Assembly: GCF_027484365.1 (NCBI RefSeq) | Contig: NZ_JAIXTC010000025.1 | Span: forward strand, 1 to 64,000 | DNA from: Brevundimonas sp. | GTDB lineage: Bacteria; Pseudomonadota; Alphaproteobacteria; Caulobacterales; Caulobacteraceae | Direction: 5' to 3' | DNA length: 64,000 nt | In this document: positions 43,783 to 53,004 of the stretch, piece after piece | How the letters are laid out: each line of letters opens with the position of its first letter | How positions within the stretch are numbered: the stretch's first letter is position 1 | Program-made: the position numbers and the translations under genes | The notes under the pieces: model-generated | Database searches by the model: none | Told to the model about the DNA's origin: nothing | Seen by the model: the letters and a program-made list of their open reading frames with translations, nothing else

Positions 43783-44447
43783 TGAACCGGAAGATGCACG
43801 GCGTGGCGCGTGGCTGGCGGATCCTCTTCGCCGTCATCGGCTGGGCCGCTCTCATCGCCCAATACGCCCTGTCGCTGGAGGCGGGGACCCGATCCGTCTT
43901 CGGCTCGACCGTGATCTTCTTCAGCTACTTCACCGTTCTGACCAATGTGCTGGTCGCGCTGGCCCTGACCGCCCCGGCCCTGTTCCCGGACAGCCGCCTC
44001 GGCCGCTGGACCGCCACCGAAGGGGTTCGCGCCGCCGTGGCCATGTACATCGCCGTGGTCGGCCTGATCTATCATGCCCTGCTCGACGCGACGTGGAGCC
44101 CCGAGGGGCTGCTGTTCTATGTCAACCAGGTCCTGCACACCGTCATGCCGATCGCCTTCGTGCTGGACTGGCTGCTGTTCGTGCCCAAGGGCCGGTTGCG
44201 CTGGATCGATCCGGTGAAGTGGCTGGCCTGGCCCCTGCTCTACGGCCTCTGGACCGTGATCCACGGTCAACTGATCGGCTGGTATCCCTATTGGTTCGTC
44301 GATATCGGCGCGCTCGGCTGGGGTCGCGCGGCCGTGAACCTTGCAGCCTTGCTGGCCTTCTTCCTCGTCCTGGGCCTGATTGTCGCAGCCCTGGATCGGG
44401 GTCTGGCGGCCCTGGGAAAGGGCGACAGCACCCTCACTCCGTCCTGA
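43782..44447 (+). CDS. Pr6Pr-type six-span membrane protein
   Basis: A 221-residue protein with about six membrane segments. Conserved features of the Pr6Pr family are the IFFSYFTVLTNVLVALAL segment, HALLDATW, the VLHTVMPIAFVLDWLLF segment and YPYWFVD. The function is unknown. The ATG at 43782 overlaps the stop of the upstream HTH gene. It converges with the small gene at 44434 and overlaps its end by 14 bases. Confidence 0.78.
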   Translation: MNRKMHGVARGWRILFAVIGWAALIAQYALSLEAGTRSVFGSTVIFFSYFTVLTNVLVALALTAPALFPDSRLGRWTATEGVRAAVAMYIAVVGLIYHALLDATWSPEGLLFYVNQVLHTVMPIAFVLDWLLFVPKGRLRWIDPVKWLAWPLLYGLWTVIHGQLIGWYPYWFVDIGALGWGRAAVNLAALLAFFLVLGLIVAALDRGLAALGKGDSTLTPS

Positions 44448-44652
44448 CAGCATCCGTCACGGGCGCCGGCGCGGATCCGGGGTCGGGCTGCGGCTGAACC
44501 TTGACCGTGGACGGGTTCGATGCGGCCGGCTGCGGCTGCGGCAAGCCGTTGACGGCCACATAGATCAATACCCAGACAACTGCTGAAAAACCGACAGCCA
44601 GAAGCAATCCAAACAGCCGGGGCCGACCAAACCAACGGTTGCTCGGACTCAT
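44434..44652 (-). CDS. Single-span membrane protein with Pro-rich tail
   Basis: A 72-residue protein with one membrane segment (about 13-33, LFGLLLAVGFSAVVWVLIYV) and a Pro/Gln/Ala/Ser-rich tail (LPQPQPAASNPSTVKVQPQP). GGGAG lies six bases upstream of its ATG. It shares an AT-rich divergent promoter region with the TetR-family gene. No family was recognised. Confidence 0.6.
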   Translation of the reverse strand: MSPSNRWFGRPRLFGLLLAVGFSAVVWVLIYVAVNGLPQPQPAASNPSTVKVQPQPDPGSAPAPVTDAVRTE

Positions 44653-44717
44653 TTTGCTCCCTTTAAGGTTCTCATTTCAACAACAGTGTTTTTCCGTGTA
44701 CTGTTCCTTATTCTGCG

Positions 44718-44780
44718 TCGATCATTCGTGAATATCCAGATCGACCATGAAGCAGTCAGGATTGTGAATACCGCCGGTAT
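44718..44780. promoter_or_regulatory. Operator-like palindromes between the small membrane protein and TetR genes
   Basis: ATACCG C CGGTAT (44768-44780) is a perfect inverted repeat 14 bases before the TetR start. TCGATC (44718-44723) and GATCGA (44739-44744) are another inverted pair. The sequence GTGAATA occurs twice (44728 and 44764), 36 bases apart. The region is clearly more AT-rich than its surroundings and fits an autoregulated divergent promoter. Confidence 0.45.
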
Positions 44781-44794
44781 GAGAGATTTGTGCG

Positions 44795-45484
44795 TTGCAG
44801 CGATCGCAGGTTAAACAGAAATCGCGTCAGGAGTTGATATTTGCCGCACGAGCGTTGTTCGAAACCGTGCCGTATGAATCAACAACCATAAGAAGCATCG
44901 CTGAATCGATGGGGCGCAGTACCGGCCTCGTCTTCGCGCACTTTCCGGACAAGGAAAGCCTGTGGCGCGCCGCCATGGGCACACCACCCCCGGTCGACAG
45001 CGCTCTGACCCGCGCCGCGCCGATTCTTCTGGAGACCCTGGAGGCCCTGGTCGCCGGGCACGACGATCCGACCGCTGACCGGGACGAGCTCTGGCGCAAT
45101 GCACAACAGGCCATCGAGGTCGCCCACGGCGCGAATCCCGGCGACCCGCCCATGTCGTCGCTGAGACCCGGCGACTTTCCTGCCAAGCGCCTGAACCGCT
45201 TCGGGGCGCATGTTGTCGCAGAGGTCGAGGCGCGCCGGGACCTGCCGCTCTGGAAGGATGTGATGGAGCCGGTGTTCGAACTCTGCCGGGTGCTCGTGGC
45301 CTATGCTGAGCGCAAGAGTTCGGAGGCCGAGGTCTATGACGCCGCGGTTTCGGCCTGCGCGACCATCACCCAGGTCGGGGTCCACGGCGCCGCCGACGTC
45401 CCCTATCGCCCGACCTCCGTCATGCAGCGCGAACACCGGCCCCCTGAGCCCAGAACCCTCGAGCTCGCATCGACCGGGCGGTGA
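44795..45484 (+). CDS. TetR-family transcriptional regulator
   Basis: A 229-residue regulator. The N-terminal helix-turn-helix is clear: ELIFAARALFETVPYESTTI, RSIAESMGRSTGLVFAHFPDKESL. The C-terminal ligand domain is diverged and no ligand can be guessed. The best start is a TTG at 44795, with GAGAGA eight bases upstream and no ATG or GTG in frame nearby. It is separated from ubiD by 51 bases and may be cotranscribed with it or control the divergent small gene. Confidence 0.85.
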   Translation: MQRSQVKQKSRQELIFAARALFETVPYESTTIRSIAESMGRSTGLVFAHFPDKESLWRAAMGTPPPVDSALTRAAPILLETLEALVAGHDDPTADRDELWRNAQQAIEVAHGANPGDPPMSSLRPGDFPAKRLNRFGAHVVAEVEARRDLPLWKDVMEPVFELCRVLVAYAERKSSEAEVYDAAVSACATITQVGVHGAADVPYRPTSVMQREHRPPEPRTLELASTGR

Positions 45485-45535
45485 TGTTCCAGCGACGGAA
45501 TCTGCTCTAAGGCGTCGCCCAGACCGGAGCGACCG

Positions 45536-47065
45536 ATGGCCTACAAATCCCTGCGCGACTTCATGGCCCAACTGGAGGCCTCGGGCGAGCTGGTCCGGGT
45601 GACCGAGCCCGTCTCGACCGTGCTGGAAATGACCGAGATCCAGACCCGGCTGCTGCGCAACGGCGGCCCGGCGGTCCTGTTCGAGAAGCCGGTCATGCCC
45701 GACGGCTCGATCAGCCCGATCCCGGCGCTGGCCAATCTGTTCGGCACCGTCAAGCGGGTCGCCATGGGCGTAACGCTGGACAAGAAGTCCCGCACCACCG
45801 CCGCCGAACTGCGCGAGGTCGGCGAACTGCTGGCCTTCCTCAAGAACCCCACCCCGCCCCGCGGCCTCAGCGACGCCATGGAGATGCTGCCCCTGGCCCA
45901 GTCGGTGCTCGCCATGCGGCCGAAGGTGGTGAAGTCCGCGCCGGTTCAGGAGATCGTCCTCAAGGGCGACCAGATCGATCTCGGCAAACTGCCCATCCAG
46001 ACCTGCTGGCCCGGCGAGCCAGCCCCCCTGATCACCTGGGGTCTGGTGGTGACCAAGGGTCCGTCCGACGACCGCGAGGACGACTTCAACCTCGGCATCT
46101 ACCGCATGCAGGTGCTGGGCAAGGATCGCGCCATCATGCGCTGGCTGGCCCACCGTGGCGGGGCCCAGCACTATGCCCGGCACAGGAAGGCGCGCCCCAC
46201 CGAGCCCCTGCCCTGCGCTGTCGTCCTGGGCGCGGATCCGGGGACGATCCTGGCGGCCGTGACGCCGGTGCCCGACACCCTCAGCGAATACCAGTTCGCC
46301 GGCCTGATGCGGGGGGCCAAGGCCGAGCTCGTGGCCTGCAAGACCGTGCCTCTGATGGTGCCGGCCCAGGCCGAGATCGTGCTGGAGGGTCATGTGCTGC
46401 TGAACGAGCACGCGCCAGAGGGCCCCTACGGCGACCACACGGGCTATTACAATTCGGTCGAGACCTTCCCGGTGTTTCAGGTCAGCGCCATCACCATGCG
46501 CCGCGACCCCGTCTATCTGACCACCTTCACCGGCCGCCCGCCGGACGAGCCGAGTGTGCTGGGCGAGGCTTTGAACGAGGTCTTCATTCCGCTGTTGCGG
46601 GCCCAGTTCCCGGAGATCACCGACTTCTGGCTGCCGCCCGAGGGCTGCTCCTACCGCATCGCCGTGGTGTCGATGAAGAAGGCCTATCCGGGCCACGCCA
46701 AGCGGGTGATGCTGGGCGTCTGGAGCTATCTGCGCCAGTTCATGTACACCAAATGGGTCATCGTCGTGGACGACGACATCGACGCCCGCGACTGGAAAGA
46801 GGTCATGTGGGCCATGGCTACCAAGATGGACCCGGCCCGCGACATCACCCTGATCGAGAACACTCCGATCGACTATCTGGACTTCGCCAGCCCGGAGAGC
46901 GGCCTGGGCTCCAAGATCGGCCTCGACGCCACCGACAAGTGGCCGCCTGAGACGAAGCGCGAATGGGGCGAGGAAATCCAGATGGATCGCCAGGTCGTCG
47001 ACCGGGTCTCGGCCATGTGGGATCGCCTCGGATTGCCGGGCGACGGGACGCCGATCTGGAAGTAG
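45536..47065 (+). CDS. ubiD: UbiD-family decarboxylase (3-octaprenyl-4-hydroxybenzoate carboxy-lyase)
   Basis: A 509-residue UbiD protein. Key regions are [25 protein letters not shown], the prenyl-FMN site [15 protein letters not shown], the catalytic Glu in [16 protein letters not shown] and the C-terminal [19 protein letters not shown]. It needs prenylated FMN from a UbiX protein (not in the window). The length and terminal sequence fit the ubiquinone enzyme rather than aromatic-acid degraders. Confidence 0.92.
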   Translation: MAYKSLRDFMAQLEASGELVRVTEPVSTVLEMTEIQTRLLRNGGPAVLFEKPVMPDGSISPIPALANLFGTVKRVAMGVTLDKKSRTTAAELREVGELLAFLKNPTPPRGLSDAMEMLPLAQSVLAMRPKVVKSAPVQEIVLKGDQIDLGKLPIQTCWPGEPAPLITWGLVVTKGPSDDREDDFNLGIYRMQVLGKDRAIMRWLAHRGGAQHYARHRKARPTEPLPCAVVLGADPGTILAAVTPVPDTLSEYQFAGLMRGAKAELVACKTVPLMVPAQAEIVLEGHVLLNEHAPEGPYGDHTGYYNSVETFPVFQVSAITMRRDPVYLTTFTGRPPDEPSVLGEALNEVFIPLLRAQFPEITDFWLPPEGCSYRIAVVSMKKAYPGHAKRVMLGVWSYLRQFMYTKWVIVVDDDIDARDWKEVMWAMATKMDPARDITLIENTPIDYLDFASPESGLGSKIGLDATDKWPPETKREWGEEIQMDRQVVDRVSAMWDRLGLPGDGTPIWK

Positions 47066-47096
47066 CGTCTGCCTACAACGCCGCCGGGGGGCCGAT

Positions 47097-47714
47097 GTGA
47101 GCGACTTCGAGTTTTTCTTCAGCTTCTACGGCCTGCTACTGGGCCTGTCCGTCGCTGAGCTGGTCGGCGGCTTCTCGCGCGTCCTGCATGAGCGCCAGCG
47201 GGTGCGCTTCGGCTGGCTGACACCGCTGCTGGCCCTGTTCGTGGCCCTCGACCTGGCGACATTCTGGAACCAGGCCTGGCGCTTCTTCCGAGACGCTCCC
47301 TTCAATCCGGCCCTGCTCCTGGTCGGCTTGGTCATTGCGGCCACCTTCTACATCGCCGCCAGCGTGACCTTCCCGCGCGTCACGGCCGAGGGGGGCGAGA
47401 CCCGCATCGACCTAGACGACCATTTCTGGAGCCATCGGCGTGTGGTGTTCGGCTGCGTTCTGGCCGCCAATGCCATGGTCTGGGCGCTGCTGGGGCTTCT
47501 GGCGCTTGCCGATCCGGCCTGGTCCGCGTTCTGGTCGCCGCGCCTCATCTTCGGGGTCATCCTGTTCGCCGTCTGCAATGCGACCGCCGCGTTCGCACCG
47601 CAGCGGGGCGTGGTGATCGGGGCCCTGATCGTGGTCCTTGCCTATACCCTCTGGAACATGGTGCGGGCAGGCTCGCAGCTGATCGCGGCGGGCGCCTGGT
47701 CACCGCCTGTCTGA
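47097..47714 (+). CDS. Polytopic membrane protein of unknown function
   Basis: A 205-residue protein with about six hydrophobic segments. It starts with GTG (SDFEFFFSFYGLLLGLSVAE) after a G-rich stretch. I recognise no family beyond a resemblance to small multi-span proteins with an EFFFSFYGLLLGL start in other proteobacteria. It lies between ubiD and the M14 peptidase gene on the same strand. Confidence 0.7.
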   Translation: MSDFEFFFSFYGLLLGLSVAELVGGFSRVLHERQRVRFGWLTPLLALFVALDLATFWNQAWRFFRDAPFNPALLLVGLVIAATFYIAASVTFPRVTAEGGETRIDLDDHFWSHRRVVFGCVLAANAMVWALLGLLALADPAWSAFWSPRLIFGVILFAVCNATAAFAPQRGVVIGALIVVLAYTLWNMVRAGSQLIAAGAWSPPV

Positions 47715-47742
47715 CGCCGCCAAGGCTTGCAAGATCGACCCT

Positions 47743-49620
47743 ATGAGACGACGAAGGGCCATGCGCACCGCCCTTCTGTTCGCGGCCCTCGCCGCCCTGT
47801 CCTCGAGTCCTGCCATGTCCCAGAATTCTGAAGTCCGGGCCGTGTCGAACACCGCACCGTGGGACCAGCCCTTCCTGCCGCCGGCTCTGGAGTGGAACGG
47901 CGCCAGCCGCGCCCTTCTGGCGGATCCGTCGAACCCGTGGATTACCGAGTTCGAACGCGATCCGGCGCATGATTTCAGCCCCGACTACGCCGCCACCCGC
48001 GCCTGGTTCGACCGGCTGGACGCCGCGTCCGACCTGATCCGCATCGAACAGTTCGGCGTCTCGCCCGAGGGCCGCCCGATCTATGCCGTCTTCGCGTCAA
48101 AGGACGGCGCGACGCTGGACCCCGCCAAGCCGGTTCTGCTGGCCCAGGCCGGCATCCATCCGGGCGAGATCGATGGCAAGGACGCGGGCATGATGCTGCT
48201 GCGCGACCTGGCGTTTGGCGACAAGAGCGACCTTCTGGATCACGCCAACTTCGTGCTGATCCCGATCCTGTCGGTCGACGGCCACGAGCGGGCCTCGGCC
48301 TACAGCCGTCCGAACCAGCGCGGTCCCCGCATCCAGGGCTGGCGCAACACCGGCACCAACCAGAACCTGAACCGCGACTTCCTCAAGCTGGACCAGCCCG
48401 AGATGCGCGCCCTGCGCACCTTCATCAACGGCCTGAAGCCGGACCTCTATCTCGACATCCACGTCACCGACGGCATGGATTACCAGTACGACGTCACCTA
48501 CGGCTTCAACGGCGAGTTCGACGCCTTCAGCCGTTCGCCGTCCAGCGCCCGCTGGCTGGACACAGTGTTCAAGCCCGCCATGAACGCGGCGCTGGAGGAT
48601 CAGGGCCATATCCCCGGTCCGCTCGTGTTCGGCATCGACGACCAGAACCCCCGCGCGGGCCTGAATGACGGCGGGCTCGGCGAACGGTTCTCGAACGGCT
48701 GGGGCGACGCCGCCCATGTCCCGACCATCCTGATCGAGAACCACAGCCTGAAGCCCTATGAACAGCGGGTGCTGGGGACCTACGTCTTCCTCGAAGCATC
48801 GATGCGCATCCTCGCCGCCAATGCCGCCCCTCTGCGCGCCGCTATTGCCGCCGATCGGGCCCTGCGGCCGACGGAGGTGCTCGCCAACTTTGAGTCCGAT
48901 CCGGTCCCGCACCAGACCCGCGCCTTCAGGGGCGTGCTTTACGAGACCTATGCGAGCCCGGCCTCCGGCCGTCAGGAGGTCCGCTGGCTGGGCCGCCCGG
49001 ACCCGGAGTTGTGGCACCTGCCCTACTATGGTTCGCGCCCCGGTATCCGCCTGCAGCGTCCGGCGGCCTATTGGGTCCCGGCCTACCGCACGGACCTGAT
49101 CGAGCGTCTGCGCATCCACGGCCTGACCATGGAAACGCTCGACACACCCCGCACGGTTTCGGTCGAGATGCTCCGTCTGGGCAACCCGACCCTCGCGTCC
49201 CGGACCAACGAGGGTCACGTCCAGGCGAGCGTGACCGAGGTCACGCCCGAGCGTCGCGACTGGACCTACGCTCCTGGGTCCGTGCGGGTGCCGACAGACC
49301 AGCCGCTGGGTGACATCGCCGTCCTCCTGCTGGAGCCGCAGTCGTCAGAGAGCTTCTTCGCCTGGGGCCTGTTCCCGGAGGTTCTCAGCCGGGTCGAGTA
49401 TATCGAGGGCTACGCCATCGCGCCTCTGGCCGAGGCCATGATGGCCGCCGATCCGGCGCTGAAGGCGGAGTTCGAGGCCAAACTCGCCGCCGAGCCCGCG
49501 TTCGCCGCCAACGGCGACTCCAGATTGGCGTGGTTCTACGAGCGAACCCCGTTCTATGATGACCGCTACCGACTCTATCCGGTCGGACGGGAGGAACCAG
49601 AAAATGGATATGCTCACTGA
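47743..49620 (+). CDS. Exported M14-family zinc carboxypeptidase
   Basis: A 625-residue protein with a signal peptide (LLFAALAALSSSPAMS) and an M14 catalytic domain. Zinc ligands are in GIHPGEIDGKD (His 139, Glu 142) and DIHVTDGMDY (His). The catalytic Glu is in TILIENHSLKPY, and the substrate Arg in NLNRDFLKLD. The C-terminal about 200 residues are a family-specific extension. It probably trims peptides in the periplasm or at the cell surface. Start 47743 has weak signals; ATG 47761 is an alternative. The end overlaps the MAPEG gene. Confidence 0.88.
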   Translation: MRRRRAMRTALLFAALAALSSSPAMSQNSEVRAVSNTAPWDQPFLPPALEWNGASRALLADPSNPWITEFERDPAHDFSPDYAATRAWFDRLDAASDLIRIEQFGVSPEGRPIYAVFASKDGATLDPAKPVLLAQAGIHPGEIDGKDAGMMLLRDLAFGDKSDLLDHANFVLIPILSVDGHERASAYSRPNQRGPRIQGWRNTGTNQNLNRDFLKLDQPEMRALRTFINGLKPDLYLDIHVTDGMDYQYDVTYGFNGEFDAFSRSPSSARWLDTVFKPAMNAALEDQGHIPGPLVFGIDDQNPRAGLNDGGLGERFSNGWGDAAHVPTILIENHSLKPYEQRVLGTYVFLEASMRILAANAAPLRAAIAADRALRPTEVLANFESDPVPHQTRAFRGVLYETYASPASGRQEVRWLGRPDPELWHLPYYGSRPGIRLQRPAAYWVPAYRTDLIERLRIHGLTMETLDTPRTVSVEMLRLGNPTLASRTNEGHVQASVTEVTPERRDWTYAPGSVRVPTDQPLGDIAVLLLEPQSSESFFAWGLFPEVLSRVEYIEGYAIAPLAEAMMAADPALKAEFEAKLAAEPAFAANGDSRLAWFYERTPFYDDRYRLYPVGREEPENGYAH

Positions 49621-50026
49621 GATGACTTCGGCCCAGGCGACGGCTCTCTGGAGCGGCCTGATGATCCTGTGGCTTGTCTATTTGGGCATACAGGTCGCCC
49701 TGGCCCGGCGCAGCAACAAGGTCCTTCTCGGCGACGGCTCCAATCCGACCGTTCTGCTGGCCAGCCGCGTGTTCGGCAATGCGGCCGAATACACGCCCAT
49801 CGCCATAGGAGCCCTCGCCGTCCTGACCCTGCTGGGGATGCCGTCCTATGTGCTGCACGTCCTCGGCGGCCTGCTGTTTCTCGGCCGGCTGATCCACGGC
49901 CTCGGTCTGAGCAACAAGAAGGTCACTGCCGGCCGCATCGTCGGCATGGTCCTGACCTGGACTCCCCTGATCGCGGCCGGCGCCATGCTGATCGTCCACG
50001 CCTTCGTCGGCACGCCGCACGGCTAG
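49604..50026 (+). CDS. MAPEG-family membrane protein
   Basis: A 140-residue four-span protein with the MAPEG features RRSNKVLLGDGSNP, ASRVFGNAAEYTPIAIGAL and FLGRLIHGLGLS. Bacterial relatives may be glutathione transferases or have unknown roles. The ATG at 49604 (GGAGG nine bases upstream) overlaps the M14 gene by 17 bases. It precedes pmbA. Confidence 0.88.
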   Translation: MDMLTEMTSAQATALWSGLMILWLVYLGIQVALARRSNKVLLGDGSNPTVLLASRVFGNAAEYTPIAIGALAVLTLLGMPSYVLHVLGGLLFLGRLIHGLGLSNKKVTAGRIVGMVLTWTPLIAAGAMLIVHAFVGTPHG

Positions 50027-50065
50027 GCCCGTTGCGGGAGAGGTCCGGGTCCGCCATATCGGGCC

Positions 50066-51412
50066 ATGCCTGACAGCCTCCCTGCTACCGACCTCCTCCA
50101 CGAGATCGTCGCCGCCGCCCTGAGGGCCGGTGCTGATGCCGCAGAGGCGGCCACCGCCGAACGCGCCTCCCTGTCCGTGGGGGTCCGCAACGGCGCCCTG
50201 GAAGACGTCGAGCGCGAGGAGAGCCGCGACCTTGGCCTCCGGGTCTTCATCGGCAAGCGTCAGGCGACCGTATCCGCCTCCGACCTCTCGGCCGCGACGC
50301 GCCAGCGTTTGATCGAGCGCGCCGTCGCGATGGCCCGGTTGGCCCCGGAGGATCCCTGGGCCGGCCTGGTCCCCGCCGCGGGACTGGCGCGCGGTCCCTT
50401 CCCCGACCTGCAGCTCGCGGACACCGCCGAACGGACCGCCGCCGAGCTGGAACAGGTCGCCCGGGAGGCTGAAGGCCATGCCCTCGCCGTCTCCGGGGTT
50501 TCCAGGTCCGAAGGCGGTCACGCCAGCACCGCCTCCAGCCGCTGGCGGCTGGTCACCTCCGAAGGTTTTGACGGCGCCTATGCCTCGACGGGATATTCGC
50601 TAGGTGTCGGCGTCATCGCCGAGAAGGACGGTGCCATGGAGCGAGGCGGCGAAAGCCGTTCGACCCGCTGGCTCGCCGACCTGCCCGGACCCGACGGAAT
50701 CGGCGCCGAGGCCGGCCGCCGTGCGATCGAGAAACTCGGCCCCCGCAAGATCGCCTCGACCACCGCCCCGGTCATCTTCGAGCGCCGCGTCGCGACCCAG
50801 GTCCTGTCGCCCCTGCTGGGTGCCATCTCCGGCCCCTCGATCGCGCGCGGCCAGTCCTTCCTGAAGGACCGGATGGGCCAGCCGGTCCTGCCCAGGGGTC
50901 TCAGCCTCGTGGATGACCCGTTCCGCGTCCGGGGCATGGCCTCCACCCCCTTCGATGACGAGGGTTCGCCGGTCGAACGCCGCAACCTGGTGGACGACGG
51001 GATCCTGACCACCTGGCTGCTGAACACCGCCGCCGCCGCCCAGCTGGGCCTGGCGTCCACCGGCCACGCCTCGCGCGGCCTCGTCGGCCCCTCCGGCGTC
51101 TCGACCCACAACCTGCACCTCACGCCAGGCGAGGCCGACCTGAACGGCCTGATGGGCCAGGCGGGGACCGGCCTGGTCATCACCTCCATGTTCGGTCCCT
51201 CGCTGAACGCCAACACCGGCGACTGGTCCGCCGGGGTATCGGGCTACTGGTTCGAAAACGGCGAGCGCGCCTATCCCGTCAGCGAGATCACCGTCGCCGG
51301 AAACCTCGCCGACCTGTGGATGCGTCTCGTGCCCGGCTCGGATCTGGAGTTCCGGGGCGGGTTCAACAGCCCGTCCCTGCTGTTCGACGGCGTGGCCATC
51401 GCGGGCAAATGA
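50066..51412 (+). CDS. pmbA: TldE/PmbA-family protein, partner of the TldD protease
   Basis: A 448-residue PmbA (TldE). The TldD-like HExxH metal motif is absent, as expected for the E subunit. STPFDDEGSPVERRNLVDDG and SGVSTHNLHL match family blocks. With TldD it forms a metalloprotease that processes peptides such as microcins and antitoxins. The tldD gene is not in the window. The gene is coupled to cysQ by overlap. Confidence 0.92.
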   Translation: MPDSLPATDLLHEIVAAALRAGADAAEAATAERASLSVGVRNGALEDVEREESRDLGLRVFIGKRQATVSASDLSAATRQRLIERAVAMARLAPEDPWAGLVPAAGLARGPFPDLQLADTAERTAAELEQVAREAEGHALAVSGVSRSEGGHASTASSRWRLVTSEGFDGAYASTGYSLGVGVIAEKDGAMERGGESRSTRWLADLPGPDGIGAEAGRRAIEKLGPRKIASTTAPVIFERRVATQVLSPLLGAISGPSIARGQSFLKDRMGQPVLPRGLSLVDDPFRVRGMASTPFDDEGSPVERRNLVDDGILTTWLLNTAAAAQLGLASTGHASRGLVGPSGVSTHNLHLTPGEADLNGLMGQAGTGLVITSMFGPSLNANTGDWSAGVSGYWFENGERAYPVSEITVAGNLADLWMRLVPGSDLEFRGGFNSPSLLFDGVAIAGK

Positions 51413-52203
51413 TGGATCTCGCCGCCGACCTCGCCCTGATCAAGGCTGCGGCTCTCGCGGGCGGCGCCCTGGCCGAGGCCGAGCGGGATCGCGGACTGAA
51501 GATCACCCACAAGGACGGCGGCTCGCCCGTCACCAATGCCGACATCGCCGTGGACGCCATGTTGAAGGACCGGCTGTTGGCGGCCCGCCCGGACTATGGC
51601 TGGCTGTCGGAGGAGACCGCCGACACGTCTGACCGCCTGTCGCGCCGCCGCCTGTTCGTGGTCGACCCCATCGACGGGACCGTGGCCTTCCTCAAGAACC
51701 AGCCCTGGTGGTGCGTGCCGATCGCCGTGGTCGATGACGGACGGCCCGTCGCGGCCGTCATCCATGTGCCCTCCACCGGCGAGACCTATGAAGCGACCCT
51801 GGGCGGCGGCGCGCGTCTGAATGGCCGGCGAATCGCGGCCTCCGACGTCGACGCGCTGGACGACGCCGCCGTGCTCGCCGACGCCCGGCTGATGGAGGGG
51901 CCGCACTGGCCCGAGCCCTGGCCGCCGATGCGCTACGAGAAGCGCAACGCTCTCGCCTATCGCATGGCCCTGGTCGCGTCCGGCGCCTTCGATGCGGCCA
52001 TCGCCCTGACGCCGAAGTGGGACTGGGACGTCTGCGCCGGGGCCCTGATCGCCGCCGAGGCCGGCGCCGCGGTCAGCGATCACCACGGTCGTCCGTGGCT
52101 GTTCAACCGGCCCGACCCGCGTCAGGCCAGCCTCGTCTGCGCCGCACCGGCCCTGCACCCGTTGATCCTGAGGCGTACAGCGCCTATCCCGCTGGCGACC
52201 TGA
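51409..52203 (+). CDS. cysQ: 3'(2'),5'-bisphosphate nucleotidase, inositol monophosphatase family
   Basis: A 264-residue phosphatase with the IMPase motifs: Glu in WLSEET, the metal site VDPIDGTVAFL and the C-terminal WDWDVCAGALIAAEAGA. It probably hydrolyses adenosine 3',5'-bisphosphate from sulfate metabolism. A start at 51409 (ATGATGG) gives an ATGA overlap with pmbA; 51412 is nearly equivalent. Its place between pmbA and a DUF4170 gene is a conserved alphaproteobacterial arrangement. Confidence 0.9.
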   Translation: MMDLAADLALIKAAALAGGALAEAERDRGLKITHKDGGSPVTNADIAVDAMLKDRLLAARPDYGWLSEETADTSDRLSRRRLFVVDPIDGTVAFLKNQPWWCVPIAVVDDGRPVAAVIHVPSTGETYEATLGGGARLNGRRIAASDVDALDDAAVLADARLMEGPHWPEPWPPMRYEKRNALAYRMALVASGAFDAAIALTPKWDWDVCAGALIAAEAGAAVSDHHGRPWLFNRPDPRQASLVCAAPALHPLILRRTAPIPLAT

Positions 52204-52225
52204 TCCCCCTCTGCGGACCCGCCCC

Positions 52226-52471
52226 ATGACCGATGCCCCCGATAGCTCCGACCCCCAGCTGCTTCACCTCGTGATCGGCGGAGAGCTGCGCCACCTCGAC
52301 GCTCCGGTCTTCCGCGACCTGTCCAAGGTCGAATTCGTCGGCGCCTTCCCGAACTATGCCGAGGCCAAGGCGGCCTGGAAGGCCCGCGCCCAGGCCACGG
52401 TCGACAACGCCCACATGCGCTTCTTCATCCTGCACGCCCACCGGATGATCGACCCCCGCGGCGAGGCCTGA
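52226..52471 (+). CDS. DUF4170 family protein
   Basis: An 81-residue soluble protein with LLHLVIGGELRHLDAPVFRD, VEFVGAFPNYAEAKAAWKA and NAHMRFFILHAHR, the DUF4170 pattern. The function is unknown, but it typically lies next to cysQ and lipid A genes in this class, as here. It starts 22 bases after cysQ and is surely cotranscribed. Confidence 0.88.
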   Translation: MTDAPDSSDPQLLHLVIGGELRHLDAPVFRDLSKVEFVGAFPNYAEAKAAWKARAQATVDNAHMRFFILHAHRMIDPRGEA

Positions 52472-52543
52472 TCGTCGCAGGCGGAACCGTCGCGGCGACG
52501 CTCGCGCTGTAACGGTCTAGGCTGCTCGCGAAAGGAGCGCTCC

Positions 52544-52792
52544 ATGATCCCGACCCTGATCGTTCTGGGCCTGCTGGCGCTGGGCGTCGGCATCGTCGCC
52601 TTCGCCACCCGGCGCCCGTCCACCCGACAGGACGTCATTGTCGACAGCGATGTGGCCTGGGCGGACCCGACCATCGCGGCGAACATCGCCCCGATCGTGG
52701 CCGACCCGTTTGCCCACGCGCCTGTGTTGACCCCGTCCCTGGCCACCGAGCCTGCTCCGGCGGACGTCAGACCCGAGGAGCGCGCTTCGTGA
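52544..52792 (+). CDS. Small single-span membrane protein
   Basis: An 82-residue protein with one N-terminal membrane segment (LIVLGLLALGVGIVAFA) and a Pro/Ala/Asp-rich tail. GAAAGGAG lies seven bases before the ATG. It overlaps the next small gene by four bases (GTGA). No family was recognised. Confidence 0.65.
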   Translation: MIPTLIVLGLLALGVGIVAFATRRPSTRQDVIVDSDVAWADPTIAANIAPIVADPFAHAPVLTPSLATEPAPADVRPEERAS

Positions 52793-53001
52793 CCCTGTTC
52801 GGCACAACGCTCGACGGCGCCCAGATCGCCGGCCTCGTGGGGCTGCTGGCCACGCTGGCCCTGTGGCTGATCGTTCTGGGCCGGGAGCGCGGCTATGCGA
52901 AATGGTTCCGGCAATGGGAGGCCGACCGCAAGGCCCGCCTCGATGCCGAGACCGGAGCGGCGCAGGATCAGAAGCGAGACCGCACCGGCCCCTGGGGTTG
53001 A
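52789..53001 (+). CDS. Small single-span membrane protein with charged tail
   Basis: A 70-residue protein starting at GTG 52789, whose GTGA is shared with the stop of the preceding gene. One membrane segment (about 11-30, QIAGLVGLLATLALWLIVLG) is followed by a charged helix (RERGYAKWFRQWEADRKARL). It is probably coexpressed with its partner. It ends three bases from the convergent phosphatase gene. Confidence 0.65.
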   Translation: MTLFGTTLDGAQIAGLVGLLATLALWLIVLGRERGYAKWFRQWEADRKARLDAETGAAQDQKRDRTGPWG

Positions 53002-53004
53002 CGC

